A model generated the notes under the pieces. It was not told the origin of the DNA. It searched no databases and was given only the letters and a program-made list of their open reading frames with translations. From assembly GCA_038238915.1 (NCBI GenBank), contig JBBSFH010000017.1, forward strand, positions 15,437-79,436: a DNA stretch of 64,000 bases, given 5' to 3'. Of this stretch, positions 16,447 through 25,529 are shown in pieces. Source of the stretch: JAVVHE01 sp038238915 (GTDB lineage Bacteria > Pseudomonadota > Alphaproteobacteria > Sphingomonadales > Sphingomonadaceae). The position numbers and the translations under genes are program-made. Each line of letters opens with the position of its first letter. The stretch's first letter is position 1.

Positions 16447-17249
16447 CGGCGGTGCCCGGCACCCCCTCCGCCCTTCGGGCACCTCCCCCAAGGGGGGAGG
16501 ATCTAAGATCCTCCCCCCCTGGGGGAGGTGCCCCCGCAGGGGGCGGAGGGGGAGCGCAGCGCCCCCACATCGTCCTCCTGTCGGGCGGCCTCGACTCCAC
16601 CGTCGCCGCCGCTATCGCCCGCGCGCAGGGCCACCCGCTCATCGCGCTCACCATCGATTACAACCAGCGCCACCGCATCGAACTCGCCGCCGCCGCGCGC
16701 GTCGCCCAAGCGCTCGGCATCGAACGCCACATCGTCCTCCCCCTCGATCTGCGCCAGTTCGGCGGCTCCGCGCTCACCGCCGATATCGCCGTCCCCAAAA
16801 CCGGCGTCGAACCCGGCATCCCCGTCACCTATGTGCCCGCGCGCAACACCGTCTTCCTCAGCCTCGCCCTCGCGCTCGCCGAGGCCTCCCACGCCCGCGA
16901 TATCGTCATCGGCGTCAACGCGCTCGATTACAGCGGCTACCCCGATTGCCGCCCCGAATTCATCGCCGCGTTCGAGGCGCTCGCCGCGCTGGCAACGAAA
17001 GCCGGAGACGAGGGCCAGCGCTTCACCATCCACACCCCGCTCGCGCACATGACCAAGGCGGACATCGTACGCGAAGGATTGCGCCTCCACGCCCCCCTCC
17101 ACCTCACCTGGTCCTGCTACGATCCGCAGGGCGAGCGCCCGTGCGGTGCGTGCGATTCGTGCCGGTTGCGCGCGAAGGGCTTCGCAGAAGTCAGCGTCGC
17201 CGATCCCGCGCTGGCATTGTCGCCCGCCACAGCCGAGAATAGCCGGTGA
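16443..17249 (+). CDS. queC: 7-cyano-7-deazaguanine synthase
   Basis: ATP-dependent enzyme of queuosine (preQ0) synthesis. The PP-loop HIVLLSGGLDSTVAAA starts at about 16566; ALDYSGYPDC and the zinc site CGACDSCRLRAKGF are present. As in hslO, the start is displaced by a palindromic repeat: the only in-frame start candidates are TTG 16443 (overlapping the hslO stop) and GTG 16452, both before the repeat, giving about 40 extra residues rich in Pro and Gly encoded by it. The stop overlaps the GTG of queE. Length 268 from the TTG, against roughly 230 for the family. Confidence 0.9.
   Translation: MTAVPGTPSALRAPPPRGEDLRSSPPGGGAPAGGGGGAQRPHIVLLSGGLDSTVAAAIARAQGHPLIALTIDYNQRHRIELAAAARVAQALGIERHIVLPLDLRQFGGSALTADIAVPKTGVEPGIPVTYVPARNTVFLSLALALAEASHARDIVIGVNALDYSGYPDCRPEFIAAFEALAALATKAGDEGQRFTIHTPLAHMTKADIVREGLRLHAPLHLTWSCYDPQGERPCGACDSCRLRAKGFAEVSVADPALALSPATAENSR
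16462..16552. repeat. Intergenic palindromic repeat, copy B (inverted pair)
   Basis: Same unit as copy A: CCCCCTCCGCCCTTCGGGC, then a CCTCCCCC/GGGGGAGG arm, an axis at GATCTAAGATC, and a mirrored second unit ending GGCGGAGGGGG. It falls wholly inside the open N-terminal extension of queC. Confidence 0.9.
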
Positions 17250-17878
17250 CCTACGCCGTCAAGGAAATCTACCTCACGCTGCAGGGCGAGGGCGCGCAGA
17301 CCGGCCAGCGTGCTGTCTTCCTGCGCTTTGCCGGCTGCAACCTGTGGTCGGGCCGCGAGGAGGACCGAGCCACCGCGCAGTGCCGCTTCTGCGACACCGA
17401 TTTCGTCGGCGTGAACGGTCCCGGCGGCGCTCGGTTCGATACGCCGACCGACCTCGCGCAAGCCGTCGCCCGGACATGGGGTCCAGCGCCCGATTACCGC
17501 CTCGTCGTCATCACCGGCGGCGAGCCCACCCTCCAGCTCGACCCGGCGCTGATCGACGCGCTCCATGCGCAGGCTTTCCGCATCGCAGTCGAATCGAACG
17601 GCACGCTCCCCGCGCCGCCCGGCATCGATTGGCTCACCATCAGCCCCAAGGCGGGCACGCAAGTGGTCCAGCGCACCGGCCACGAACTCAAACTCGTCTT
17701 CCCCCAGCCCGGCCTGCTCCCCGAAGCGGTCGCCGACTGGGACTTCCCCGCGCGCTACCTCCAGCCGATGGACGGCCCCGATCAGCCCGCCAATATCGCC
17801 TCCGCCACCCACTGGTGCCTCGCCAACCCCGGCTGGCGGCTCAGCCTCCAGACGCACAAGCTGATCGGCATCGCGTGA
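17246..17878 (+). CDS. queE: 7-carboxy-7-deazaguanine synthase
   Basis: A 210-residue radical SAM enzyme of queuosine synthesis that makes 7-carboxy-7-deazaguanine from CPH4. N-terminal EIYLTLQGEGAQTGQRAVF, cluster cysteines in RFAGCNLW and AQCRFCDTDF (the long-insert form seen in Proteobacteria), and VITGGEPTLQ for SAM. GTG start at 17246 overlaps the queC stop, and its own stop overlaps the GTG of the exonuclease gene. queD is not in the window. Confidence 0.95.
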   Translation: MTYAVKEIYLTLQGEGAQTGQRAVFLRFAGCNLWSGREEDRATAQCRFCDTDFVGVNGPGGARFDTPTDLAQAVARTWGPAPDYRLVVITGGEPTLQLDPALIDALHAQAFRIAVESNGTLPAPPGIDWLTISPKAGTQVVQRTGHELKLVFPQPGLLPEAVADWDFPARYLQPMDGPDQPANIASATHWCLANPGWRLSLQTHKLIGIA

Positions 17879-18666
17879 GCCTGCTCACCGTCGCATCGTG
17901 GAACATCAACTCGGTCCGCGCGCGCCTGCCGATCGTCGAGCGCTTCCTCGCCGAACACGGCCCCGATGTGCTGTGCCTCCAGGAAACCAAGGTCGAAAAC
18001 GGCGCATTTCCCCACGATATGTTCGCGCGCGCGGGCTATGCGTACCGCGCGCTGCATGGTCAGCGGATGCACCACGGCGTAGCGATCGTCTCGCGGCTGC
18101 CCTTCGTCGAGGAAGTCCGCTCGGACTGGCAGGCCAATGGCGAGGCGCGCCACATCGGCGTGCGCCTCGATAGCGGCGTGCGCATCGAGAATGTCTATGT
18201 ACCCGCCGGCGGCGACATTCCCGATCCCGTGCTCAACCCCAAGTTCGGGCAGAAGCTCGCGTTCCTCGATCGCATGACCGATTGGTCGGCGGGTCTGCGC
18301 GTCCCCTCGATCCTGGTGGGCGATCTCAACATCGCGCCGCTCGAATGCGATGTGTGGAGCCACAAGGCGCTGATCGACGTGGTCAGCCACACCCCCGTCG
18401 AGATCGATCGGCTGGACGGCCTCGCCCGCGCGCACGGCTGGATCGATCTCGGCCGCCGCTTCACGCCGCCGCCCGAGCGGCTGTTCACCTGGTGGAGCTA
18501 CCGCGCGAAGGACTGGGCGGCGTCCGATCGCGGGCGTCGCTTGGATCACATCTGGGCCAGTCCCGAGGTTGCGGCTTGCGCGACCGGCGCATCGGTCGTC
18601 GAAAGCGCGCGCGGCTGGGAGCGGCCGTCCGATCACGTGCCGTTGCTCGCGAGCTTCGCGCTATGA
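17875..18666 (+). CDS. xth: Exodeoxyribonuclease III (AP endonuclease)
   Basis: A 263-residue DNA repair enzyme. Motifs: ASWNINSVRARLP, CLQETKV (metal-binding Glu), VGDLNIAP, FTWWSYRA, LDHIWAS and the catalytic PSDHVPL. The GTG start overlaps the queE stop (GTGA). Translational coupling to queC-queE looks accidental in function but is clear in sequence. Confidence 0.93.
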   Translation: MSLLTVASWNINSVRARLPIVERFLAEHGPDVLCLQETKVENGAFPHDMFARAGYAYRALHGQRMHHGVAIVSRLPFVEEVRSDWQANGEARHIGVRLDSGVRIENVYVPAGGDIPDPVLNPKFGQKLAFLDRMTDWSAGLRVPSILVGDLNIAPLECDVWSHKALIDVVSHTPVEIDRLDGLARAHGWIDLGRRFTPPPERLFTWWSYRAKDWAASDRGRRLDHIWASPEVAACATGASVVESARGWERPSDHVPLLASFAL

Positions 18667-18673
18667 GCTGCGC

Positions 18674-19693
18674 ATGAGCCCCGCCGAACAGGCGGCGCGC
18701 GCGCTCCGGCGCGGCGATCCGGTGATCGTGGGCGGTCTCGCGGTGCGCGCGGTGGAGACCGCGCGCGACGGTGGGGACGCGTTGCTGATCACCTGCGAAC
18801 GCGCCGCCGTGCTCAAACTGGGTAACCAGATCGCGGCTGCCACCGCGCTCGCGGGCGGGGTTGCGGTCGGGCTGGCGGGACCGTTCAGCGCGGCGGCGGC
18901 ACGCGATATCGCCGATCCCACGCGCGATTTGGCGGAGCCAATGAAAGGCCCGTTCCGGTCGATGCCGTTCGCGGCGCCCGATGCGGCGGCGGCGGCGATC
19001 AGGCTCGCAAAAATCGCCGGACTATTGCCGGCGGTGTTCGCCGACGCAGACGCCGATGCGTCGGGCGCGGTCGAGGTTTCGATCGCCGACGTTCTCGCCT
19101 TCGACCGCGCGCCAAGTCTGCGCATCGTCGGCCGCGCGCGGCTGCCCGTGGTCGAGGGTGCGGGCGAGCTGATCGCGTTCCGCAGCGACGGCGGCGGCCC
19201 CGAACATCTGGCGCTGATGCTTGGCCAGCCCGATCTGGCGCGGCCAGTGCTCACCCGCCTGCACAGTTCGTGCCTGACCGGAGACATCCTCGGCTCGCTG
19301 CGGTGCGACTGCGGGCCGCAACTGCACGCCGCGATGGCGAGGCTGGCGATCGAAGGCGGCGTCCTGCTCTATCTCCAGCAGGAAGGGCGAGGCATCGGCC
19401 TGATCAACAAGCTGCGCGCCTACGAGCTGCAGGACCAGGGCTTCGATACGCTCGACGCGAACGAGCGGCTCGGTTTCGCGCGTGACGAGCGCGATTTCCG
19501 CCTCGCGGCCGCGATGCTGCGCGCGCTCGGCGTTAGCTCGGTGCGGCTGTTGACGAACAACCCCGAAAAGGTGCGCGCGCTCGAAACTGCGGGCGTGACG
19601 GTTGCCGAGCGTGTGCCGCTCGCGGTCGGCGAAGGCGCGGACAACGCCGCCTATCTCGCCACCAAGCGCGCGCGCGCGGGGCATTTTTTCTAG
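18674..19693 (+). CDS. ribA: GTP cyclohydrolase II
   Basis: A 339-residue enzyme for the first step of riboflavin synthesis. The C-terminal domain carries the zinc cysteines HSSCLTGDILGSLRCDCGPQL, QEGRGIGL and LLTNNPEKV. The N-terminal ~130 residues are a long alphaproteobacterial-type extension related in length to the RibB position but without its active-site motifs. Start ATG at 18674, 7 bases after the xth stop. It lies close to a photolyase whose antenna cofactor comes from this pathway. Confidence 0.93.
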   Translation: MSPAEQAARALRRGDPVIVGGLAVRAVETARDGGDALLITCERAAVLKLGNQIAAATALAGGVAVGLAGPFSAAAARDIADPTRDLAEPMKGPFRSMPFAAPDAAAAAIRLAKIAGLLPAVFADADADASGAVEVSIADVLAFDRAPSLRIVGRARLPVVEGAGELIAFRSDGGGPEHLALMLGQPDLARPVLTRLHSSCLTGDILGSLRCDCGPQLHAAMARLAIEGGVLLYLQQEGRGIGLINKLRAYELQDQGFDTLDANERLGFARDERDFRLAAAMLRALGVSSVRLLTNNPEKVRALETAGVTVAERVPLAVGEGADNAAYLATKRARAGHFF

Positions 19694-19760
19694 GCCCGCG
19701 CGGCAACATCGCACCGCTTGGCGCGTCCGGGCGTTACGCCTATGTGCGCTGCAACATCGC

Positions 19761-20798
19761 GTGGAGCAAACCCTGACCGCTACCGTCACCCCGATCCGCG
19801 CGATCGCCGCGCCCTCACCCGATCCAAGCCTCGATCCGCTGCTGGCGCTGGTCGCGCCCGAGATGGGCGAGGTCAACCACGTAATCCTCGACCGGATGCG
19901 CTCGCCCGTTGCGCTGATCCCCGAACTCGCGGGGCATCTGATCGCGGGTGGCGGCAAGCGCCTGCGGCCGATGCTCACGCTCGCCTGCGCGCGGCTGCTC
20001 GGCTACGGCGGCACGCGCCATCACAGGCTCGCGGCGGCGGTCGAGTTCATCCACACCGCCACGCTTCTGCACGACGATGTCGTCGACATGAGCGGGCTGC
20101 GCCGGGGCAGGCGCACCGCGAACATCATCTGGGGCAACGCCGCCTCGGTGCTGGTCGGCGATTTCCTGTTCAGCCGCGCGTTCGAACTGATGGTGGAGGA
20201 CGGCTCGCTGCGCGTGCTAAAGATCCTCTCGGGCGCGTCTGCGGTGATCGCGGCGGGCGAAGTCGATCAGCTCTCCGCGCAGCGCCGCATCGAGACCGAC
20301 GAGGACCGGTATCTGGCGATCATCACCGCCAAAACCGCCACGCTGTTCGCCGCCGCCGCCGAGATCGCGGGCGTCGTTGCCGAACGCGAGGACGGCACCA
20401 CCGAGGCGCTCGAAGGCTTCGGCCGCAATCTCGGCATCGCATTCCAGTTGATCGACGATGTGCTCGATTACGCGTCCGACTCGGACACGATGGGCAAGGC
20501 GAAGGGCGACGATTTCCGCGAGGGCAAGGTGACGCTGCCGGTGATCTTGGCCTATGCGCGCAGCGACGGCGCGGACCGTGCGTTCCTCGGCGAGACGATG
20601 GCAGGCCGCGCAGTGGCGGACGCCGATCTCGATCGCACGGTGGCGATCCTGCATGCCACCCGCGCGCTCGACGATACGCGCGCGCGCGCGCGGCTGTACG
20701 CGGACCGCGCCGCGCAAGCGCTCGCGCGATTCCCGGGCGGAGCGGCGAAAGCGGCGCTGCTCGAGGCGACCGCGTTCGCCGCTGCGCGGGGCTATTAG
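19761..20798 (+). CDS. All-trans polyprenyl (octaprenyl/decaprenyl-type) diphosphate synthase
   Basis: Isoprenoid chain elongation enzyme, about 345 residues, likely making the ubiquinone side chain. First Asp-rich motif LLHDDVVDMSGLRRG, GGGKRLRPM before it, second Asp-rich motif FQLIDDVLDYASD. The start is uncertain: I take the GTG at 19761 (V-E-Q-T-L-T), which has no strong Shine-Dalgarno. It follows ribA by about 70 bases. The product length cannot be read from sequence alone. Confidence 0.88.
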   Translation: MEQTLTATVTPIRAIAAPSPDPSLDPLLALVAPEMGEVNHVILDRMRSPVALIPELAGHLIAGGGKRLRPMLTLACARLLGYGGTRHHRLAAAVEFIHTATLLHDDVVDMSGLRRGRRTANIIWGNAASVLVGDFLFSRAFELMVEDGSLRVLKILSGASAVIAAGEVDQLSAQRRIETDEDRYLAIITAKTATLFAAAAEIAGVVAEREDGTTEALEGFGRNLGIAFQLIDDVLDYASDSDTMGKAKGDDFREGKVTLPVILAYARSDGADRAFLGETMAGRAVADADLDRTVAILHATRALDDTRARARLYADRAAQALARFPGGAAKAALLEATAFAAARGY

Positions 20799-20826
20799 CG
20801 CCTGATTTTGGCAGGGTGACGCCGTT

Positions 20827-22383
20827 GTGCTCCACGATTCCACGGGCAAACCGGGCGTGACGTCTCTGCGTCTGATCCTCGGCGATCAGCTGACCACAGA
20901 CTTGCCCGCGCTCGCCGACATCGATGCCGGGCGCGACACCGTGCTCATGATCGAGGCGGCCGAAGAGTTCACCTGCGTCCCTTACCATAAGCAGAAGATT
21001 GTGCTCGTCCTGTCGGCGATGCGGTACTTCGCTGACGAATTGCGCCAGCGCGGGATCATGGTCGACTATGTTCGGCTCGATGCGCGAGGAAATAGCGGCT
21101 CGCTCACCTCCGAAGTTGTGCGCGCAATCACGCAGCATCGGCCTGACCGGCTGGTTGTTACCGAGCCATCGGAGTGGCGAGTGCTGCAAGTGGTCGAAAG
21201 CTGGGCGGGCACAACCAGTGTTCCGGTTGAAGTACGCCCGGACGATCGCTTCTTTGCCAGCCGCGCGCGTTTCACTGAATGGACCCGCGGTCGGCGCGTC
21301 TGGCGCATGGAGCATTTCTACCGCGAGATGCGCCGCGAACACGCGATTCTCATGGACGGCGAGCAGCCCGCAGGCGGCGAATGGAATTACGATTCGGAGA
21401 ACCGCAAGCGCCTCCCCGCGCAGACGCACCCGCCCGAACGCCGACGTTTCGCGCCCGATACGACAACGCGCGAAGTGATCGCGCTGGTCGAGCGACGATT
21501 CAGCGATCACTTTGGCATGACGCAAGAATTCGGCTGGCCAGTCACCCGCGCCGAAGCCCTCCTCGCGCTCGACGACTTCATCGTCCATGTGCTGCCCAGC
21601 TTCGGCGACTATCAGGATGCGATGAAGGCGGGCTCGCCGTTCCTGTTCCACTCGCTCATCGCACCCGCGTTGAACCTGGGGCTGCTGTGCGCGCGCGAGG
21701 TTTGCCACGCCGCCGAGGCTGCGTGGCGCGCGGGAGCCGCACCATTGAACGCGGTCGAGGGATTTGTGCGGCAGATCCTTGGCTGGCGCGAATATGTCCG
21801 CGGCGTCTACTGGGCGCTGATGCCCGGCTACGCGGACGAGAATGCGCTCGGGGCGACGCGGCCCCTGCCCGCCTTCTACTGGACTGGCGAGACGGACATG
21901 CGTTGCCTGCGCGAAGCGATCGGGAGCACCGCGCGCCACGCCTATTCGCACCACATCCAGCGCCTGATGATCACGGGGAACTTCGCGCTATTGGCTGGTA
22001 TTGCGCCAAGGGAGATCGAGCGCTGGTATCTGGCGGTGTATGCGGACGCGCACGAATGGGTCGAGATGCCCAACACGCTCGGCATGGCAGTCTTCGCCGA
22101 TGGCGGACGGATGGCGTCCAAACCTTATGCGGCATCGGGCGCGTATATCGACCGCATGTCGGACTTCTGTCCGGACTGCGCGTTCGACGTCAAGCAGAAG
22201 ACGGGGCCACGCGCCTGTCCTTTCAACTATCTCTACTGGGCCTTCCTGATCCGCCAGCACGGTCGCCTTGCCGCAAACCCGCGTCTCGCCATGCCGTATC
22301 GAACGCTCGCGGGCTGGAGTGCGGAACGCAAGACCGCAGTAACGGTGGAAGCGGATGCGTTCCTCGGAGGACTGGGCGGCTAA
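20827..22383 (+). CDS. Fe-S bacterial (6-4) photolyase (CryB/PhrB family)
   Basis: About 518 residues, DNA repair by light. LRLILGDQLTTDLPAL opens the N-terminal antenna domain. The four cluster cysteines of the FeS-BCP group are visible: one in DMRCLREAIGS and three in DFCPDCAFDVK and GPRACPFNYLYW. HAYSHHIQRLM and GNFALLAGI are also family blocks. These proteins bind FAD, a 4Fe-4S cluster and 6,7-dimethyl-8-ribityllumazine. The start is the GTG at 20827 or the GTG at 20857 before T-S-L-R-L-I. It overlaps the end of the convergent hydroxylase gene by 4 bases. Confidence 0.93.
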   Translation: MLHDSTGKPGVTSLRLILGDQLTTDLPALADIDAGRDTVLMIEAAEEFTCVPYHKQKIVLVLSAMRYFADELRQRGIMVDYVRLDARGNSGSLTSEVVRAITQHRPDRLVVTEPSEWRVLQVVESWAGTTSVPVEVRPDDRFFASRARFTEWTRGRRVWRMEHFYREMRREHAILMDGEQPAGGEWNYDSENRKRLPAQTHPPERRRFAPDTTTREVIALVERRFSDHFGMTQEFGWPVTRAEALLALDDFIVHVLPSFGDYQDAMKAGSPFLFHSLIAPALNLGLLCAREVCHAAEAAWRAGAAPLNAVEGFVRQILGWREYVRGVYWALMPGYADENALGATRPLPAFYWTGETDMRCLREAIGSTARHAYSHHIQRLMITGNFALLAGIAPREIERWYLAVYADAHEWVEMPNTLGMAVFADGGRMASKPYAASGAYIDRMSDFCPDCAFDVKQKTGPRACPFNYLYWAFLIRQHGRLAANPRLAMPYRTLAGWSAERKTAVTVEADAFLGGLGG

Positions 22384-23513
22384 ACGCCCATCCCGCCCCG
22401 CCGGGTCGCCGCGAACAGCGCACGCACCAGATCGCGCTCCTCACCGGTCAACTCGGGTCGCCAGATGTCGAAGATCAGCACGGTGCGGTCTGACGCGCTC
22501 TCGTTCGCAGCCTCATGCTCGATCGTATCGTCGAACACCCACGCCTCGCCTTCGCGCCACTGTCGCGGCTCGTTGCCGACGCGCAGCCAGCAGCCCGGCG
22601 GCGCGATTACCGCGAGGTGGCAGATCAGCCGCGAGTTCAGAAAGCCGTGGTGCGGGGGAATACGCGCGCCCGGACGCAGCCGCGAAAACAGCACCGATGG
22701 CGTCCCCGCGCTGTCGCACAGCGGCACCTGCGCGAGTGCGGCCATCGTCGCGGGGAAACGCGCCGATTCCGCAGGAACCCCCTCCTTCACCAGATATAGC
22801 GCGCTCCAGCCCGCGTTCCCCGCGAGGCCCAGATCGTCGGCACCCGGCCGGATCGCATCCGCCTCCACATACGGCGCGAACGGCAGATCGAGCGCCGCCT
22901 GCAATTCCGCCCGAATCGCGGGCGCGGCAGCTTCGAGCGCGGGAATCCAGGCAAAATCCGCAGGATCGAACCATTCGGTGGGTGCCAAACCGGGGAAATA
23001 GAAGCGGCTTGGTTGCTGCGGGTAGATCTGCGCGCGCCCGGCAATCAGATCGAGCGCGCGCGCAAATCGGGGCGACGAACGGCCCGCCACGAATCCCGCC
23101 TCCGCCAGCGCAGCCTCCAGACGCGCCGATTGGTGCGCGGCATGGCCATCGACCGCCGCAGCAGCGCGATGGACTTCGCTGGCGAGTGCGGCCGGCAGCC
23201 GCGCAGGATCGCCCGCCGCGCGCACCGCACCCGCATAGACCGGGGCTGCGTCCTCATGCTGCCCCGCGTCGGCGAGGAGATCGGCCTTGAGGATCAGGAT
23301 TTGTGGCTCGCGCGGGGCGAGCGCCAGCGCGCGCTCGCTGGCGGCGCGCGCGGCCTCAGCGTCGCCGAGCGCGCGGTGCGCGGTGGCCAGCCCGAACCAC
23401 GCGCGGGCATTGGCGGGCGCGGCAAGGGCGGCGCGTTCGAGCAGGGGCGCGGCAGTGGCGGCGTCGCCCGCACGAAGCGCGGCAAGGCCTTGGGCGAGCG
23501 GATCGGAAGTCAT
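22380..23513 (-). CDS. Aspartyl/asparaginyl beta-hydroxylase family protein with N-terminal TPRs
   Basis: A 377-residue protein. Residues 1-100 are TPR-like (ARAWFGLATAHRALGDAEAA and similar); the C-terminal half is a 2-oxoglutarate/Fe(II) domain with PPHHGFLNSRLICHLAV and GEAWVFDDTIEHEAANES, supplying the two metal histidines, and a conserved Arg shortly after. It may hydroxylate a protein or lipid substrate. The start at 23513 has a near-perfect GGGAGGTGA. A short GC-rich hairpin separates it from the oxidase gene upstream. Confidence 0.85.
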   Translation of the reverse strand: MTSDPLAQGLAALRAGDAATAAPLLERAALAAPANARAWFGLATAHRALGDAEAARAASERALALAPREPQILILKADLLADAGQHEDAAPVYAGAVRAAGDPARLPAALASEVHRAAAAVDGHAAHQSARLEAALAEAGFVAGRSSPRFARALDLIAGRAQIYPQQPSRFYFPGLAPTEWFDPADFAWIPALEAAAPAIRAELQAALDLPFAPYVEADAIRPGADDLGLAGNAGWSALYLVKEGVPAESARFPATMAALAQVPLCDSAGTPSVLFSRLRPGARIPPHHGFLNSRLICHLAVIAPPGCWLRVGNEPRQWREGEAWVFDDTIEHEAANESASDRTVLIFDIWRPELTGEERDLVRALFAATRRGGMGV

Positions 23514-23527
23514 CGTCACCTCCCTAC

Positions 23528-23552
23528 TCCTCTCCCGCAAAGCGGGGGAGGA
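23528..23552. repeat. Short palindrome related to the GC-rich intergenic repeats
   Basis: CCTCTCCCGC, AAA, GCGGGGGAGG: an imperfect inverted repeat in the 42-bp gap between two minus-strand genes. It is shorter than copies A-D and may be a simpler member or an unrelated hairpin. Confidence 0.5.
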
Positions 23553-23555
23553 GAA

Positions 23556-24956
23556 CTACAGCGCAAGCTTCCCCGGATTCATAATATCCAGCGGATCGAG
23601 CGCGCGCTTGATCGCGCGCATCGCGGCCAGCTTGGCGGGATCGCCCAGCCGCGCGAGTTCGCCCGCCTTGAACGCGCCGATACCATGTTCCGCCGAGATC
23701 GATCCGCCCACCGCCACGACGCGGTCGTGGACCAACATCGTGATCGGCCCCGCGTTGGCGGCAAGCCAACCGGGCCCCGCGCCGATCGGTGCGCGCACGT
23801 TATAGTGGAGGTTGCCGTCGCCCAGATGCCCGAACGCGAACACGCGCGCGGCGGGCGAAACGGCGGCGATCGCCGCCTCGGTCCCCGCCATGAACACGGG
23901 CACGGCGGCGACCGGCAGCGCGATATCGTGCTTGACCGCCGGGCCGTCCATTCGCTCGGTCTCGGGCACACCCTCGCGGATCGCCCACAGCGCCGCCGCC
24001 TGCGCCTCGCTCGCCGCGATCACCGCATCCTGCGCATGCTCGGCGAGCGTGGATTCCAGCGGCAGCATCAGGCCGGTGCCGCCGAGTTCGATCAGCACTG
24101 CCCACGCATGGCCGGGCAACGGATCGCGGTGTCCGGGCAGGTACGCCGCGACGAGCCGCGCGGCTTCGCCCGGCATCAGCTCGAAACTCTCGATCTGATC
24201 GCCAACCGCAGTGCGCAACGCGCCGAGCAACGCCAGCGCATCGGCCGGACTCGCAAGCCCCACCCACGCCACCACGCGCTCGGGCGGCACGGGTGCGAGC
24301 GCCAGCGCGACAGCGGTGACGATGCCCAGCGTGCCCTCCGCCCCGATCAGCAGCTGCTTGATATCGAGCCCGCTATTGTCCTTCGCCAGCGGCCCAAGCT
24401 GGCGCAGCAGCGATCCATCGGGCAGCACCGCCTCCAGCCCCAGCACACGCGCGCGCATCGTGCCGTGGCGCAGCACCTGGACGCCGCCCGCATTGGTCGA
24501 AACCAGCCCGCCGATCGTGGCGCTGCCGCGCGCGGCAAGGCTGAGCGGAAAACGGCGGCCGACCGCGGCGGCGGCCTCGTGCGCGACCTGCAGGATCACG
24601 CCCGCTTCGGCGACCATCGTCAGCCCGTCCGCATCGATGCTGCGGATGGTGGTCAGCCGTTCGGTGGAGAGGAGCGCGGCGGCGCGGCCGGACGCGGGAA
24701 GCGCGCCACCGACCAGCCCGGTACGTCCCCCCTGCGGCACCAGCGCAACCCGGTGCGCTGCGGCGGCGCGCACGATCGCCTGCACCGCCCCGACGCTTGC
24801 GGGCCGCAACAACAGCGAAGCCTCGCCGAGCGTGCGCCCGCGCCAATCGGTCAGCCGCGGCGCGATCAGCCCGATGTCTTCGCTCGCGCCGTCCGGTCCG
24901 GCAGCGGCGATCAGCGCGGCGCGCGCGGCATCGGTCAGCGGGGGCGTTTGCACCAT
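23556..24956 (-). CDS. FAD-binding oxidoreductase (D-lactate / D-2-hydroxyglutarate dehydrogenase-like)
   Basis: A 466-residue FAD-linked oxidase. PCMH-type FAD domain with VPQGGRTGLVGGALP and GLVSTNAGGVQVLRHG, then IGAEGTLGIVTA. The C-terminal domain has FGHLGDGNLHYNV and ISAEHGIGAFK with its metal-site histidines, and closes ALDPLDIMNPGKL. It would oxidise a D-2-hydroxy acid and pass electrons onward. Substrate not determinable. Followed by the beta-hydroxylase gene on the same strand. Confidence 0.88.
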   Translation of the reverse strand: MVQTPPLTDAARAALIAAAGPDGASEDIGLIAPRLTDWRGRTLGEASLLLRPASVGAVQAIVRAAAAHRVALVPQGGRTGLVGGALPASGRAAALLSTERLTTIRSIDADGLTMVAEAGVILQVAHEAAAAVGRRFPLSLAARGSATIGGLVSTNAGGVQVLRHGTMRARVLGLEAVLPDGSLLRQLGPLAKDNSGLDIKQLLIGAEGTLGIVTAVALALAPVPPERVVAWVGLASPADALALLGALRTAVGDQIESFELMPGEAARLVAAYLPGHRDPLPGHAWAVLIELGGTGLMLPLESTLAEHAQDAVIAASEAQAAALWAIREGVPETERMDGPAVKHDIALPVAAVPVFMAGTEAAIAAVSPAARVFAFGHLGDGNLHYNVRAPIGAGPGWLAANAGPITMLVHDRVVAVGGSISAEHGIGAFKAGELARLGDPAKLAAMRAIKRALDPLDIMNPGKLAL

Positions 24957-25021
24957 GGCCTCCCCTACACCCGGGCGCTTCCCGGTTCACTTGCTATTCA
25001 ATGCCCGGGCCGCACTTGGGG

Positions 25022-25453
25022 GTGGTGAACTTCGATCGCCGCGCGCTCGCCGTCGCGCTGTTTGCGCTCGTGTCCAGCGCGGCTGTGGCGCAGGTGGCAC
25101 GGCCCTCCCCACGCCCGCACCCGCGGGTCGCGCGCGTACCGGTCGCGCCGCCGCCGCTGGCTGGCCACGATACGCCGGGTTCCAGCGGGGATCGGCGCGC
25201 GTGCGTCGAAGCCGACCGAATCATGGGCGCGACCGTGCTCGGCGATCGCACGATCGAACTTCTGCTCGATGATGGCGAGCGGCTGCACATGTCGTTTGCC
25301 GCCGATTGCCCGTTTCTGGGCTTCTACCAGGGCTTCTACTATCGCCGCACGCAGGCGGGAAAACTGTGCGCCGGGCATGATAGCATCATCGATCGTTCTG
25401 GCGGCGCGTGCTTCATCGAACAAATTCGCCGACACCGTGCGCCCAAGCCTTAA
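25022..25453 (+). CDS. Secreted hypothetical protein with conserved cysteines
   Basis: About 143 residues. The N-terminus VNFDRRALAVALFALVSSAAVAQ is a clear signal peptide with an AxA-type cleavage site; a Pro/Arg-rich linker follows, then a compact domain containing RRACVEADRIMGATVLGD, LSF-like ADCPFLGFYQGFYYRR, LCAGHD and GGACFIEQI with four cysteines able to form two disulfides in the periplasm. The start may be ATG 25001, GTG 25022 or GTG 25025. Function unknown. Confidence 0.65.
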   Translation: MVNFDRRALAVALFALVSSAAVAQVARPSPRPHPRVARVPVAPPPLAGHDTPGSSGDRRACVEADRIMGATVLGDRTIELLLDDGERLHMSFAADCPFLGFYQGFYYRRTQAGKLCAGHDSIIDRSGGACFIEQIRRHRAPKP

Positions 25454-25529
25454 TAGCTGGCGTTAATAACCGGCAAAGACTATGGACGGCCGCGCGGCGG
25501 AGTCGACCCCCCGCGATTACAGGAACTTC

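Noticed and set aside
23013..25028. A 671-codon plus-strand open frame opposite the hydroxylase and FAD oxidase genes
   Set aside because: It lies antisense to two well-recognised genes, is rich in Arg and His as expected for a GC-driven shadow, and has no family motif.
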